This document shows, in pieces, positions 14,536 to 22,001 of a stretch of 32,998 bases of DNA. The notes beneath the pieces are model-generated. The model saw only the letters and a list, made by a program, of their open reading frames with translations, was not told the origin of the DNA and made no database searches. Source of the DNA: Clostridiaceae bacterium (lineage in GTDB: Bacteria > Bacillota > Clostridia > Oscillospirales > Butyricicoccaceae). The stretch's first letter is position 1, and each line of letters begins with the position of its first letter. Both the position numbers and the translations under genes were made by a program. Where the stretch lies: NCBI GenBank assembly GCA_009911355.1, contig QXXE01000043.1, positions 1 to 32,998 on the forward strand. Reading direction: 5' to 3'.

Positions 14536-15939
14536 ATGCTCTTCTCAAGCCCCATATTCCTGCTTGTTTTCCTGCCGTTGGTGCTGCTTGTCTATTACCT
14601 GCCGCTGCGCGGGTGCAGGGTAGCGCAAAACGTCTTTCTTTTGCTGGCAAGCCTCGGCTTCTACGCATGGGGGGAGCCCTGGTTTGTCCTGGTCATGCTG
14701 GGCTCGATCGCCGTTAACTGGCTGCTCGGGCTGTGGATGGGGCAGACGGTGGCCGGGACGCGCCCGCGCCGTCTCGCAACCTTCCTGACCGTTGCTTTCA
14801 ACCTTTCCATATTGTTTATTTTTAAATACCTCACGTTCACGCTTTCGAGCCTGCGTGCGGCGCTGGGGGCAGGCTTTGCCGTCCCGCAGATCGCGCTGCC
14901 GATCGGCATCTCTTTTTTTACGTTCCAGGCAATGAGCTACGTCCTTGATATCGGGCGGGGGCGCGCGCCTGCGCAGAAAAACCCGCTTTGGGTCGGGCTG
15001 TACATCTCGTTTTTCCCGCAGCTGATCGCGGGCCCGATTGTAAAATATGAGACGGTTGCGGCAGAAATTCGGGACAGGCGCGAAAATTGGGACGATTTTT
15101 CGGCGGGGACCTGCCGGTTTGCGGTTGGTTTTGCAAAAAAGGTGCTGCTTGCGAACACCCTTGCCGTTGCCGCCGACACGGCTTTTGGGGCGGCGGAGCT
15201 GTCAGTCGGGCTGGCTTGGCTGGGCTCGTTTGCGTACACCTTCCAGATTTTTTTTGATTTTTCCGGCTATTCGGACATGGCGATCGGGCTGGGGCAAATG
15301 TTCGGCTTCCACTTCCTCGAGAACTTCAATTACCCTTACATTTCGAGAAGCGTGACTGAATTCTGGCGGCGGTGGCACATTTCGCTGTCAACCTGGTTTC
15401 GCGATTACGTTTACTTTCCGCTGGGCGGGAGCCGGGTCAATTCGCGGGGGCGGCATCTGTTCAACCTTTTCGTGGTGTGGCTGCTGACCGGCATTTGGCA
15501 CGGTGCAAACTGGACGTTTTTATGCTGGGGGCTTTATTATTTCGCACTTTTGGCGTTGGAAAAAACGCTTGGGCTTGACAAGCGCGGCCTGACGTGCTGG
15601 CGCATCCTGCCGACTTTTCTGCTTGTAAATTTCGGCTGGGTACTTTTCCGTGCGGAGTCGCTTCCGGCGGCGGCGCGGTTTCTGGCGGCGATGGCGGGGG
15701 TTGGTGCGGAGGGTTTTTGGAGTGGTGCGGCGACGGCGGTGCTGCGGGACAACCGGGTAATTTTCGCTGGGGCGCTGCTGTTTTCCACGCCATTTGCGAA
15801 GTGGCTGGGGGCGCGGCGCTGGACGCGGGGCGTGGGGGGCTCGATCTTGTACGTGGCGGGTCTGCTGGCGGCAGCGCTTCTGGCGTTCGCGTATATTGCA
15901 AAGGGGGCCTACAACCCCTTCATTTACTTCAATTTCTGA
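14536..15939 (+). CDS. MBOAT-family O-acyltransferase (AlgI/DltB-like)
   Basis: A 467-residue polytopic membrane protein that probably passes an acetyl group across the membrane for O-acetylation of a surface polymer. Hallmarks are the N-terminal FSSPIFLLVFLPLVLLVYY segment, PIGISFFTFQAMSYVLD, SFFPQLIAGPIVKY, EFWRRWHISLSTWFRDYVYFPLGG (His near 281) and the catalytic-type LLTGIWHGANWTF (His near 322). GGAGG lies upstream of the ATG. The next gene encodes an AlgJ/AlgX-like partner, the usual two-gene arrangement. A composite repeat sits between them. The 3' third uses unusually many G-ending codons. Confidence 0.93.
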   Translation: MLFSSPIFLLVFLPLVLLVYYLPLRGCRVAQNVFLLLASLGFYAWGEPWFVLVMLGSIAVNWLLGLWMGQTVAGTRPRRLATFLTVAFNLSILFIFKYLTFTLSSLRAALGAGFAVPQIALPIGISFFTFQAMSYVLDIGRGRAPAQKNPLWVGLYISFFPQLIAGPIVKYETVAAEIRDRRENWDDFSAGTCRFAVGFAKKVLLANTLAVAADTAFGAAELSVGLAWLGSFAYTFQIFFDFSGYSDMAIGLGQMFGFHFLENFNYPYISRSVTEFWRRWHISLSTWFRDYVYFPLGGSRVNSRGRHLFNLFVVWLLTGIWHGANWTFLCWGLYYFALLALEKTLGLDKRGLTCWRILPTFLLVNFGWVLFRAESLPAAARFLAAMAGVGAEGFWSGAATAVLRDNRVIFAGALLFSTPFAKWLGARRWTRGVGGSILYVAGLLAAALLAFAYIAKGAYNPFIYFNF

Positions 15940-15959
15940 CCTTCCTGCACCCTCACTGC

Positions 15960-16065
15960 GAACGCGCCTGCGCGGCGAGCGGCGGGGCTCTGCCCCTGCA
16001 CCCCGCAATTTTTTCGAGAAAAAATTGAGTAAAAGCTTCATTCCGCCTGCGGGCGGGACGGGGGC
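15960..16065 (+). repeat. Composite intergenic repeat between MBOAT and DHHW genes
   Basis: In order: CGCGGCGAGCGGC, a GGGGC-TCT-GCCCC hairpin with TGCACCCC tail, the AT stem CAATTTTTTC-GA-GAAAAAATTG (16006-16027), GAGTAAAAGCTTCATT, then CCGCC-TGCG-GGCGG and GACGG. Compared with 10496-10517, the second base pair of the AT stem has changed from G-C to A-T on both sides. Confidence 0.88.
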
Positions 16066-16155
16066 CCAACCGCCCTGTCTGCTCCCATAGCCGGTATCGA
16101 AATATCTGTATTTGAATTGTACGAACACCATTCTCTCAAAGGAGCCGAAAAGGTT

Positions 16156-17379
16156 ATGAAAAAGCTACGCACCTCTACCGCAGCGTTGCTCCTGCTCGCG
16201 CTGATGCTCTTCGGGTCGTGCCTGCTGCTGTCCAACCCCAAAGCGCTGCGCGACGACTTCCGCAGCGGCCGCGCGCAGGCGCTCACGGGCGCGGATTCCC
16301 CGGGCTTCCCCGGCAAGCTCGCCCGCTGGATCGCCGGAGCCAACCATGCCGCCGACGAAGCCGCCGCCCGCCAAACCGCGCTCATCACGCTATACGGCGG
16401 CTTTCAGCGCCTGATTGGCTGTGAAATCGTTCAAGACGCAAGCGCTGCAAACAATGTCGTGCGGCTGAAAAGCGGCAAGCTGAATTTTATTTCGCGAGAC
16501 CCAAAACCCGGCAATCCTGACGGGAACGCCGAAATTTTAAATGATTTTGCGGCTTATAACAATTCGCTCGGCATCCCGACGCTATTCGTCCTAACGCCCC
16601 AGAAAATCAGCATGTACGCCGACGAAAAGCCCGCCGGGGCGGTCGAATACGGCAACGAAAACGCCAACCGCTTCCTCTCGCAGCTTTCGCCCGAGACCGG
16701 CACGCTCGACCTGCGTCCCGCCTTCCACGAAGCCGAGCGCGGTCATAATTACTACTTTTTCGACACAGACCACCACTGGACGCCAGAGGGCGCGTTTCTC
16801 GGCTTCCAGCATATCGCGGAGCGCCTGCGCACGTCCTATGGGTTCACGATCGACTCTCAAATCACCGATTTAACGGGCTATCAAAAGGACACTTATCCGC
16901 AGCTTTTTCTTGGCAGCCAGGGCAAGCGCGTTGGGCCTTGGTACGCTGGGCTGGATGATTTCACGCTGCTGCGCCCGGCGGGGGCAACCAGCGGCTTTTC
17001 GTTTGAAATCCCGCACAAGGGCGTACTACGGGAGGGCAGCTTTGAGGATGCATTTTTGTTCTATGAAATGCTCGAAACCGGCGATATTTACAGTTTAAAC
17101 CCATATGTTGTATACACTGGCGGCGACTATCCGCTGAGCGTTGCCCGCAACGCAAACGACCATTCCGGCAAAAAAATACTGCTGCTGAAGCAAAGCTTCA
17201 GCTGTGCGCTGGCCCCTTTCCTTGCTTGCGGCTGTTCACAGCTGGACATTCTCGACCCACGCTATTTCGAGGGCTCGGTGCGCAGCTATATTGCGGAGGC
17301 TCAGCCGGATCTTGTAATGGTGGTTTACGGTGCAAGCGACACCTGCAACGAGCTCCTATTTACCCCCCTTTCCGAGTGA
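16156..17379 (+). CDS. AlgJ/AlgX-like (DHHW family) probable O-acetyltransferase
   Basis: A 407-residue protein with an N-terminal signal/anchor (about residues 8-26) and an extracytoplasmic SGNH-like domain. DTDHHWTPEGA (about 202-212) holds the Asp-His pair of the AlgX/AlgJ catalytic triad. LLLKQSFSCALAPF (about 343-356) is the likely position of the catalytic Ser, and VMVVYGASD lies near the C-terminus. This family transfers acetyl groups, delivered by an MBOAT partner, to an exported polysaccharide. The ATG at 16156 is chosen over 16117 because the hydrophobic anchor begins just after it; AAAGGAG lies at 16138-16144. The polymer substrate is unknown. No polymer synthesis genes are in the window. 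Confidence 0.85.
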   Translation: MKKLRTSTAALLLLALMLFGSCLLLSNPKALRDDFRSGRAQALTGADSPGFPGKLARWIAGANHAADEAAARQTALITLYGGFQRLIGCEIVQDASAANNVVRLKSGKLNFISRDPKPGNPDGNAEILNDFAAYNNSLGIPTLFVLTPQKISMYADEKPAGAVEYGNENANRFLSQLSPETGTLDLRPAFHEAERGHNYYFFDTDHHWTPEGAFLGFQHIAERLRTSYGFTIDSQITDLTGYQKDTYPQLFLGSQGKRVGPWYAGLDDFTLLRPAGATSGFSFEIPHKGVLREGSFEDAFLFYEMLETGDIYSLNPYVVYTGGDYPLSVARNANDHSGKKILLLKQSFSCALAPFLACGCSQLDILDPRYFEGSVRSYIAEAQPDLVMVVYGASDTCNELLFTPLSE

Positions 17380-17404
17380 GTTTTTCTGCGGCGCTACCGT
17401 TCAG

Positions 17405-17515
17405 CTTACGGCCCTGCGCGGGCAGCGCCAAAGGGCTCTGCCCTCTGGACTCCCGCGATTTTTTTGAAAAAAATCGAGTAAAAACTTCACTCCGCCTGCG
17501 GGCGGGGCACGCGGC
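17405..17515 (+). repeat. Composite intergenic repeat downstream of the DHHW gene
   Basis: In order: CCTGCGCGGGCAGCG, CCAAAGGGC-TCT-GCCCTCTGG (one mismatch) with GGACTCCC tail, the AT stem CGATTTTTTT-G-AAAAAAATCG (17456-17476), GAGTAAAAACTTCAC, then CCGCC-TGCG-GGCGG. Confidence 0.88.
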
Positions 17516-17570
17516 GGGCTGCGCCCTGCCCCTCCCGGAGCTGCTGGCCGGCCGTGCACATCGATGCATG

Positions 17571-17622
17571 AAAAAACACACTGATTTGCATGTTTTATTT
17601 CGCAAACCGGTGTGTTTTTTTG
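17571..17622 (-). terminator. Terminator of hflX-yigZ unit
   Basis: AAAAAACACACTGATTTGC (17571-17589) and GCAAACCGGTGTGTTTTTT pair over about 19 bp with one wobble and one mismatch, with a T-run in the minus direction. It is also T-rich in the plus direction, so it may act both ways. Confidence 0.85.
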
Positions 17623-17625
17623 TTT

Positions 17626-18261
17626 TTAACGCACTTTCCGCCCCATAAAGCGGGTTTCGATTTCCTCCGCGGAAACCTTCCCCGCTGTTGCGTCGGCGAG
17701 CGCGGTGTTCAGCTCCGTGAGCCGCCCTGCTGGCTGCGTAACCGTCAGCGTCACGTCCGCGCCGTAGTCGGTTTCCTCCACCGCGCAGCCGTGCTGCGGC
17801 AGCAGCTGCTGCACCACGCCAAGCAGGTTATACGGACAGGCAATCAAAAGCACCGAAAACAGGCTCATTTCGCTGATTCCAGCGGCGTTCACCGCCCTTT
17901 TTGCGCCCTCTGTGTAGGCGCGCACCAGCCCGCCTGTCCCCAGCAGGATGCCCCCGAAATAGCGCGTCACCACGCAGCACACATCCACAAGCCCCTCGTG
18001 CCGCAGCACGTCCAGGATTGGCATTCCCGCCGTGCCTTGGGGCTCGCCGTCGTCGGAATATCGCATCAGGTTTCCTTCGCGCAGGATATAGGCGTAGCAA
18101 TGGTGGGTCGCGTCCCAGTATTTTTCGCGCATTTCCTTCACCCGCGCGGTGGCCTCCTCGGGGGTTTCCACGTGCCAGAGCCGTCCCGTGAACTTTGAGC
18201 GCTTTTCCGCAAAGGAATCCTCTGCGTATTCTGAAAAAGGTATGAAATAAGACTGTCCCAT
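17626..18261 (-). CDS. YigZ/IMPACT-family protein
   Basis: A 211-residue protein of the conserved YigZ (UPF0029/IMPACT) family. The N-terminal domain carries DATHHCYAYIL (about 50-60), SDDGEPQGTAGMPIL and VTRYFGGILLGTGGLVRAY, the family signature. A small C-terminal DUF1949-like domain follows from about 135. Biochemical role is not settled; eukaryotic IMPACT relatives act in translational control. The ATG at 18261 lies 4 bases after the hflX stop; an in-frame TTG at 18273 would overlap hflX. Co-transcription with the ribosome-associated GTPase HflX fits a translation-linked role. Confidence 0.92.
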   Translation of the reverse strand: MGQSYFIPFSEYAEDSFAEKRSKFTGRLWHVETPEEATARVKEMREKYWDATHHCYAYILREGNLMRYSDDGEPQGTAGMPILDVLRHEGLVDVCCVVTRYFGGILLGTGGLVRAYTEGAKRAVNAAGISEMSLFSVLLIACPYNLLGVVQQLLPQHGCAVEETDYGADVTLTVTQPAGRLTELNTALADATAGKVSAEEIETRFMGRKVR

Positions 18262-18265
18262 TACA

Positions 18266-19519
18266 TCACTCAACCTTATATTTTTGCATCCGTCCGCAGG
18301 TCTTGTCGTCCACGACCGCTTCCACCAATGTCCCCGCTTCGGCGTACTCCACCGAGCGCACCTCCGACTCGCGGTGCAGCATGTCCAGGACCCCGCCGTC
18401 GCTATACGGGATCAACAGCTGCATCACGTGCTTCCCGCGCCCCAGCGCCGTTTCCATTGCGTGCAGCAGCGCTTCTGTGCCCTCGCCGGTGCGCGCGGAA
18501 AACAGCACCCCGTCGGCAAAATGCGGCAGGATATCGCACCGGTCCGCTTTGTTGTAGACCATCACACGTGGGATCTCCCCTGCGCCCAGCTGACCGATGA
18601 CCTTCTCGACCGTTGCTGCCTGCGACTCCCAGAGGGGGTCGGAAATATCCACCACGTGCAGCAGAAGGTCGGCGTATTGGAGTTCCTCAAGCGTTGCCTT
18701 GAACGCCGACACCAGATGGTGCGGCAGCTTGCGGATAAAACCGACCGTATCCGACAAGAGGACTTCCTGCGTGTCTGAAATCCTCCGTTTTCTGGTTGTT
18801 GGGTCAAGGGTATCGAAAAGCCGGTCATTCGCCTCGATTCCCGCGCCGGTCAGCTGATTGAGCAGCGTTGACTTGCCCGCGTTGGTGTAGCCCACGATGG
18901 CAACCATTGGCAGCTCGGTTTTCTTGCGCTGGCGGCGCTGGACGGCGCGCACCTGGCGCACTTGCTCAAGCTCGCTGCGCAGTTTGTCAATGCGCCGCCG
19001 GATGTGCCGCCGGTCGCTTTCCAGCTTGGATTCGCCGGGGCCGCGCGTACCGATGCCGCCGCCGAGACGGCTCATTGCCTTGCCCAGCCCCGCCAGGCGC
19101 GGCAGGATATATTGATACTGCGCCAGCTCTACCTGTAATTTGCCCTCGCCGGTGCGCGCACGCTGGGCAAAAATATCCAGGATCAGCGCCGGGCGGTCGA
19201 GCACGGTATGCCCGGTCAGCTCTTCCAGGCTGCGCAGCTGCGAGGGCGAAAGCTCGTTGTCGAAGATGATCAGGTCGGCCTCGTGCGCGTCAGCGAGGGC
19301 GCGCACCTCTTCGCATTTGCCCTCGCCGATGAAGGTGCGCGCGTCGGGCGCAGGGCGGTTTTGCAGCACTGTCGCAAGCGGTTCGCCGCCCGCCGTTTCG
19401 ACAAGCGCGGCCAGCTCGGCGAGCGTGATCTCGTCCGACGTTTCATCTTCTTTGAAAATCGGGCAGTTCAGCCCGACTAAAATGACTTTTTCTTTTTTGA
19501 TTTCCTGCATTTCGTTCAA
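18266..19519 (-). CDS. hflX: Ribosome-splitting GTPase HflX
   Basis: A 417-residue GTPase that binds the 50S subunit and rescues or splits stalled 70S ribosomes under stress in characterised bacteria. The N-terminal HflX domain contains the glycine-rich RLGGGIGTRGPGESKLE (about 151-167), then a basic coiled-coil. The G domain has G1 GYTNAGKST (210-218), G3 DTVGF, G4 NKAD and G5 SART. The chosen start is TTG at 19519, because GGGAGG is 8 nt upstream. The in-frame ATG at 19510 is too far from any ribosome binding site. The open frame continues upstream to 19630 only because it runs into the intergenic repeat. Confidence 0.94.
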   Translation of the reverse strand: MNEMQEIKKEKVILVGLNCPIFKEDETSDEITLAELAALVETAGGEPLATVLQNRPAPDARTFIGEGKCEEVRALADAHEADLIIFDNELSPSQLRSLEELTGHTVLDRPALILDIFAQRARTGEGKLQVELAQYQYILPRLAGLGKAMSRLGGGIGTRGPGESKLESDRRHIRRRIDKLRSELEQVRQVRAVQRRQRKKTELPMVAIVGYTNAGKSTLLNQLTGAGIEANDRLFDTLDPTTRKRRISDTQEVLLSDTVGFIRKLPHHLVSAFKATLEELQYADLLLHVVDISDPLWESQAATVEKVIGQLGAGEIPRVMVYNKADRCDILPHFADGVLFSARTGEGTEALLHAMETALGRGKHVMQLLIPYSDGGVLDMLHRESEVRSVEYAEAGTLVEAVVDDKTCGRMQKYKVE

Positions 19520-19559
19520 ATTGGTTTCCTCCCTTCTGGAGCCCTTAAAGTCTGTGCCT

Positions 19560-19705
19560 ACAGCCCGCCGAGGGCGCTGCCCTCTGGACACCCGCGCCTG
19601 CGTGGCGGGCGGCAGGGCTCTGCCCTGCACCCGACCCTGCGCGGGCAGCGCCAGAGGGGCTAGCCCCTCTGGACTCCCGTTCTCGCCTGCGGGCGGGACG
19701 GGGGG
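19560..19705 (+). repeat. Composite intergenic repeat upstream of hflX
   Basis: In order: GAGGGC-GCT-GCCCTC with TGGACACCC; a GCAGGGC-TCT-GCCCTGC hairpin with ACCC; CCCTGCGCGGGCAGCG; CCAGAGGGG-CTAG-CCCCTCTGG with ACTCCC tail; then CGCCTGCGGGCGGGACGG. Three hairpin units in a row and no AT stem. Orientation is opposite to transcription of hflX. Confidence 0.88.
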
Positions 19706-19737
19706 TTCTGGGTTTTGAGGATTACAGGGTGCTCAGT

Positions 19738-19770
19738 GACCCAGCCCGCCATGAGGACAGCGGGCTGGTC
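19738..19770 (+). repeat. GCCCGC-loop-GCGGGC hairpin with conserved loop
   Basis: GACCCAGCCCGC, loop CATGAGGACA, GCGGGCTGGTC. The reverse complement of the hairpin at 21788-21819 has almost the same stem and loop (CATAAGGACA). The rest of the 19771-19862 gap is GC-rich, with short dyads such as GCAGGGGACTAGCCCTGC, and no recognised gene. Confidence 0.75.
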
Positions 19771-19862
19771 GGGTTACGCCGGTGCAGAACACCGTTCCCA
19801 CTGCACCCGCACGGCCCCCACGCCTACGCGCCTGCAAGCGCGGGCTACGGCTTCGCAGGGGA

Positions 19863-20537
19863 CTAGCCCTGCGGCGCACCCGCTTCGCAGATCAGCCCCT
19901 GCGCCCATGTGAGCAGCCGGTTAGACAGTTCGACAAAGCTTTCTGCAAGCGGCCCGCCGCTGCGCAGCGCAAGCCCGGTTTCCAGGATCGCCCGTTCGGG
20001 CGCTGCAATTGCGCTGAGCAGGCCGTCCCGCCGCCTGATATAGTCCCCCGTGCGGCAAAAATGGACTGCCTGCACGGTAAATGCTGCCGATTTGTACAGT
20101 TCACACAGCATTCCGGCATCTTTTTCGTGCAGCAGGTTGTGGACGCACGCATGATACAGCGCGCATGCGCCGCTTCGGACGGCTTCGGGCGCTGCCGCGT
20201 CCAATCCAGCGCCCAGCGCCTCCAGGCTGCCCTTCCAAGGGGTGGTGTCGTGGTAAAACTGGAACAGCTCTGCGGGCGTCCAGGCACACAGCTCCTCCCA
20301 GCCGGAAAGGAAGCCGCACAACAGCTCGCGGTGCGGCAGGCCCGCCGTAAGGGCGCTGTAGGCTTCCAGGTCGGCCGGGCCCAGCCGATCGAGAATCAGC
20401 ACAACATCTATGTCGCTTGATTCGGTGGGCTCGCCGCGACCGTAGCTTCCCTGCAAACCGACAAATACCGCGCGATCGCCAAAGACACTCTCCACTGTAC
20501 TTACATAGCCTTCCATCCATTGCCCAATCTCAACCAT
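19863..20537 (-). CDS. MNT-type nucleotidyltransferase domain protein
   Basis: A 224-residue protein of the DNA polymerase beta-like nucleotidyltransferase superfamily. The active-site motif GLQGSYGRGEPTESSDIDVVL spans about residues 27-47; G30-S31 and D42/D44 are the expected nucleotide- and metal-binding residues. The C-terminal half is helical and Ala/Leu-rich, resembling HEPN/substrate-binding domains that accompany such enzymes, but I cannot assign a subfamily. GGGAGG precedes the ATG at 20537. Possible roles include aminoglycoside-type nucleotidylation or a toxin-antitoxin style enzyme; no partner gene is adjacent, so neither is supported directly. Confidence 0.75.
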   Translation of the reverse strand: MVEIGQWMEGYVSTVESVFGDRAVFVGLQGSYGRGEPTESSDIDVVLILDRLGPADLEAYSALTAGLPHRELLCGFLSGWEELCAWTPAELFQFYHDTTPWKGSLEALGAGLDAAAPEAVRSGACALYHACVHNLLHEKDAGMLCELYKSAAFTVQAVHFCRTGDYIRRRDGLLSAIAAPERAILETGLALRSGGPLAESFVELSNRLLTWAQGLICEAGAPQG

Positions 20538-20682
20538 CTGAACCTCCCTTTCCGGCTTTTGATACGCCTGACACGCGGTACTGCAAACGGAAAACCGCCA
20601 AAAAATGGCCTTTTACATGTTTTAAGAATTGCCCCGCGCACTCCAAGCGGAATCCGCAGGACTTAACCATTGGGCTCCGCAC

Positions 20683-20721
20683 AAAATAAAAACCACCGAA
20701 AGCGGGACGCATTCGATGGTT
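20683..20721 (-). terminator. Terminator of rpmE
   Basis: On the minus strand AACCATCGAA and TTCGGTGGTT pair with one wobble, followed by TTTTATTTT. It lies just after the rpmE stop codon. Confidence 0.85.
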
Positions 20722-20727
20722 CTCGGA

Positions 20728-20931
20728 TTACTTATCCAGGTTGAAGCGCTTCTTAAAGCGATCAACACGTCCGCCGGTGTCTACCAGCTTCTGCTTACCG
20801 GTGAAGAACGGATGGCACTTCGAGCAAACGTCGACAACGATGTTCTCCTTCGTGGAGCCCGTTTCGATGATGTTGCCGCAAGCGCAACGAATGGTCGTCT
20901 GGTTATACTTGGGATGGATTCCCTGCTTCAT
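20728..20931 (-). CDS. rpmE: 50S ribosomal protein L31, zinc-binding type
   Basis: A 67-residue ribosomal protein of normal length. Cysteines C16, C18, C36 and C39 (CAC and CSKC) form the zinc site of the C+ paralogue, the form used when zinc is sufficient. Signature [16 protein letters not shown], then [28 protein letters not shown] precedes the ATG. It has its own promoter and terminator. Confidence 0.97.
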   Translation of the reverse strand: MKQGIHPKYNQTTIRCACGNIIETGSTKENIVVDVCSKCHPFFTGKQKLVDTGGRVDRFKKRFNLDK

Positions 20932-20974
20932 GTCGTTTCACCTCTTTCCGGTTAAGCCTTACAGTCGTAAGATA

Positions 20975-21003
20975 ATAATAGCACAAACCCCTTACAATTG
21001 CAA
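20975..21003 (-). promoter_or_regulatory. rpmE promoter
   Basis: On the minus strand TTGCAA (21003-20998), a 17-bp spacer and TATTAT (20980-20975). The predicted start is about 37 nt before rpmE. It lies in the short gap after luxS. Confidence 0.6.
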
Positions 21004-21031
21004 GCTTTTTCTTTTGGAATCTACTGCTTTT

Positions 21032-21493
21032 TCAAGAATTTTTATAAATCAGCTGTTCCGGCTTCCAGCCATCCAGGACGCGGCACATGCAGGCGGCAAC
21101 TTTTTTGGCGGCAACAAGGTCATTCATGAGATAATTGCCGCATTCAACGCGGCTTGCGCCGGGGATTTCGCCCGCAAAGGACGCGGCAAAATCCATGCAT
21201 TCCTGCACAAGCGCGATGGAATCCTCCGGGGAAAGATCGCGCACAAGAAAATAAAAACCGGTCAGACAGCCCATCGGGCCAACATAAATCACATGCTCTT
21301 TCGCAGCAGAGTTGCGGGCCTTTGTGGCGAGCAGATGCTCCAAAGTGTGCGCTGCTGCCGGGGCGAGGTACTCGCCTGCGTTGGGGGTGAACATGCGCAC
21401 GTCGTAGGTCGTAATATCGCCATCTACACGCGAGGTATACATCCCCGGCGTAAGCAGATCGTGATTTACGCAAAAGCTTGCAATTCGTTCCAT
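21032..21493 (-). CDS. luxS: S-ribosylhomocysteine lyase (autoinducer-2 synthase)
   Basis: This cytoplasmic enzyme splits S-ribosylhomocysteine to homocysteine and DPD, the precursor of autoinducer-2. It recycles the product of SAM-dependent methylation. The 153 residues match the family. The metal site is HTLEH (H49, H53) plus C118 in ECGNY. The catalytic Cys is C76 in GPMGCLTGFY and the general base is E52. AAAGGAG lies 7 nt upstream of the ATG at 21493; a 10-codon upstream extension is not supported. No mtn/pfs gene is adjacent. Confidence 0.97.
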   Translation of the reverse strand: MERIASFCVNHDLLTPGMYTSRVDGDITTYDVRMFTPNAGEYLAPAAAHTLEHLLATKARNSAAKEHVIYVGPMGCLTGFYFLVRDLSPEDSIALVQECMDFAASFAGEIPGASRVECGNYLMNDLVAAKKVAACMCRVLDGWKPEQLIYKNS

Positions 21494-21787
21494 TTTCAAA
21501 CTCCTTTCATAGTTGCCGCCCAATCCCGGGCAAAAAACAAGCGCCTATCCCAAAATGAGACGTGCGCAGATTGCGCCGTCAGACTGTCCGTCAGGCAAAG
21601 CCGATTTCCCACAACAATCCTGACGCGTTTCAAAGAAAAGCAGCGCAGCATGACGGAAAAGATGCAAGCTGCGTGCAGACCATTCCAGGATAGGCTCTAA
21701 AACCCCGCCAAAGAAAGCCGCCCCCAGCAGAAACCGTCCCGCCCGCCGCGAAGCAGCAACGGCAGCCATCCGGCAGGGCATTCAGCC
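21494..21787. other. Intergenic region upstream of luxS, unexplained structured element
   Basis: No convincing gene. An 8-bp inverted repeat, GCCTATCC (21543-21550) and GGATAGGC (21688-21695), brackets about 150 bases, and a direct repeat CCGTCAG occurs at 21576-21582 and 21588-21594. Short open frames cross it on both strands without ribosome binding sites. The luxS promoter must lie here or further upstream, but no clear -35/-10 pair was found. Confidence 0.4.
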
Positions 21788-21819
21788 GACCAGCCCGCTG
21801 TCCTTATGGCGGGCTGGTC
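21788..21819 (-). repeat. GCCCGC-loop-GCGGGC hairpin with conserved loop, reverse orientation
   Basis: A perfect 11-bp stem, GACCAGCCCGC / GCGGGCTGGTC, with loop TGTCCTTATG. The reverse complement matches 19738-19770 in both stem and loop. Confidence 0.75.
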
Positions 21820-21849
21820 ATGCTGCACGCACCCTGCCCGAAGGCCACA

Positions 21850-22001
21850 AAAAAACCCCGTCCCGCCCGCAGGCGATATAGAGATGCGCAAGCATCTCAG
21901 GGGTCTGGGGCGCGAGCCCCAGCGGGTGCAGGGCAGAGCCCTGCCGCCCGTCCGGCGCGAGGACGCCCGTCCGGCGAGGACGCCCGTCCGGCGAGGACGC
22001 C
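21850..22001 (-). repeat. Composite repeat ending in a 17-bp tandem array after plsC
   Basis: GTCCCGCCCGCAGGCG, a hairpin around CTGGGGCGCGAGCCCCAG, then GCAGGGC-AGA-GCCCTGC, then GAGGACGCCCGTCCGGC repeated twice with partial copies on both sides (about 21946-22001). The array abuts the plsC stop codon. A second such array follows gpmI at 27367-27436. Confidence 0.8.

Noticed and set aside
19520..19630. N-terminal extension of HflX
   Set aside because: The extra residues translate the intergenic repeat, and a good ribosome binding site supports the TTG at 19519.
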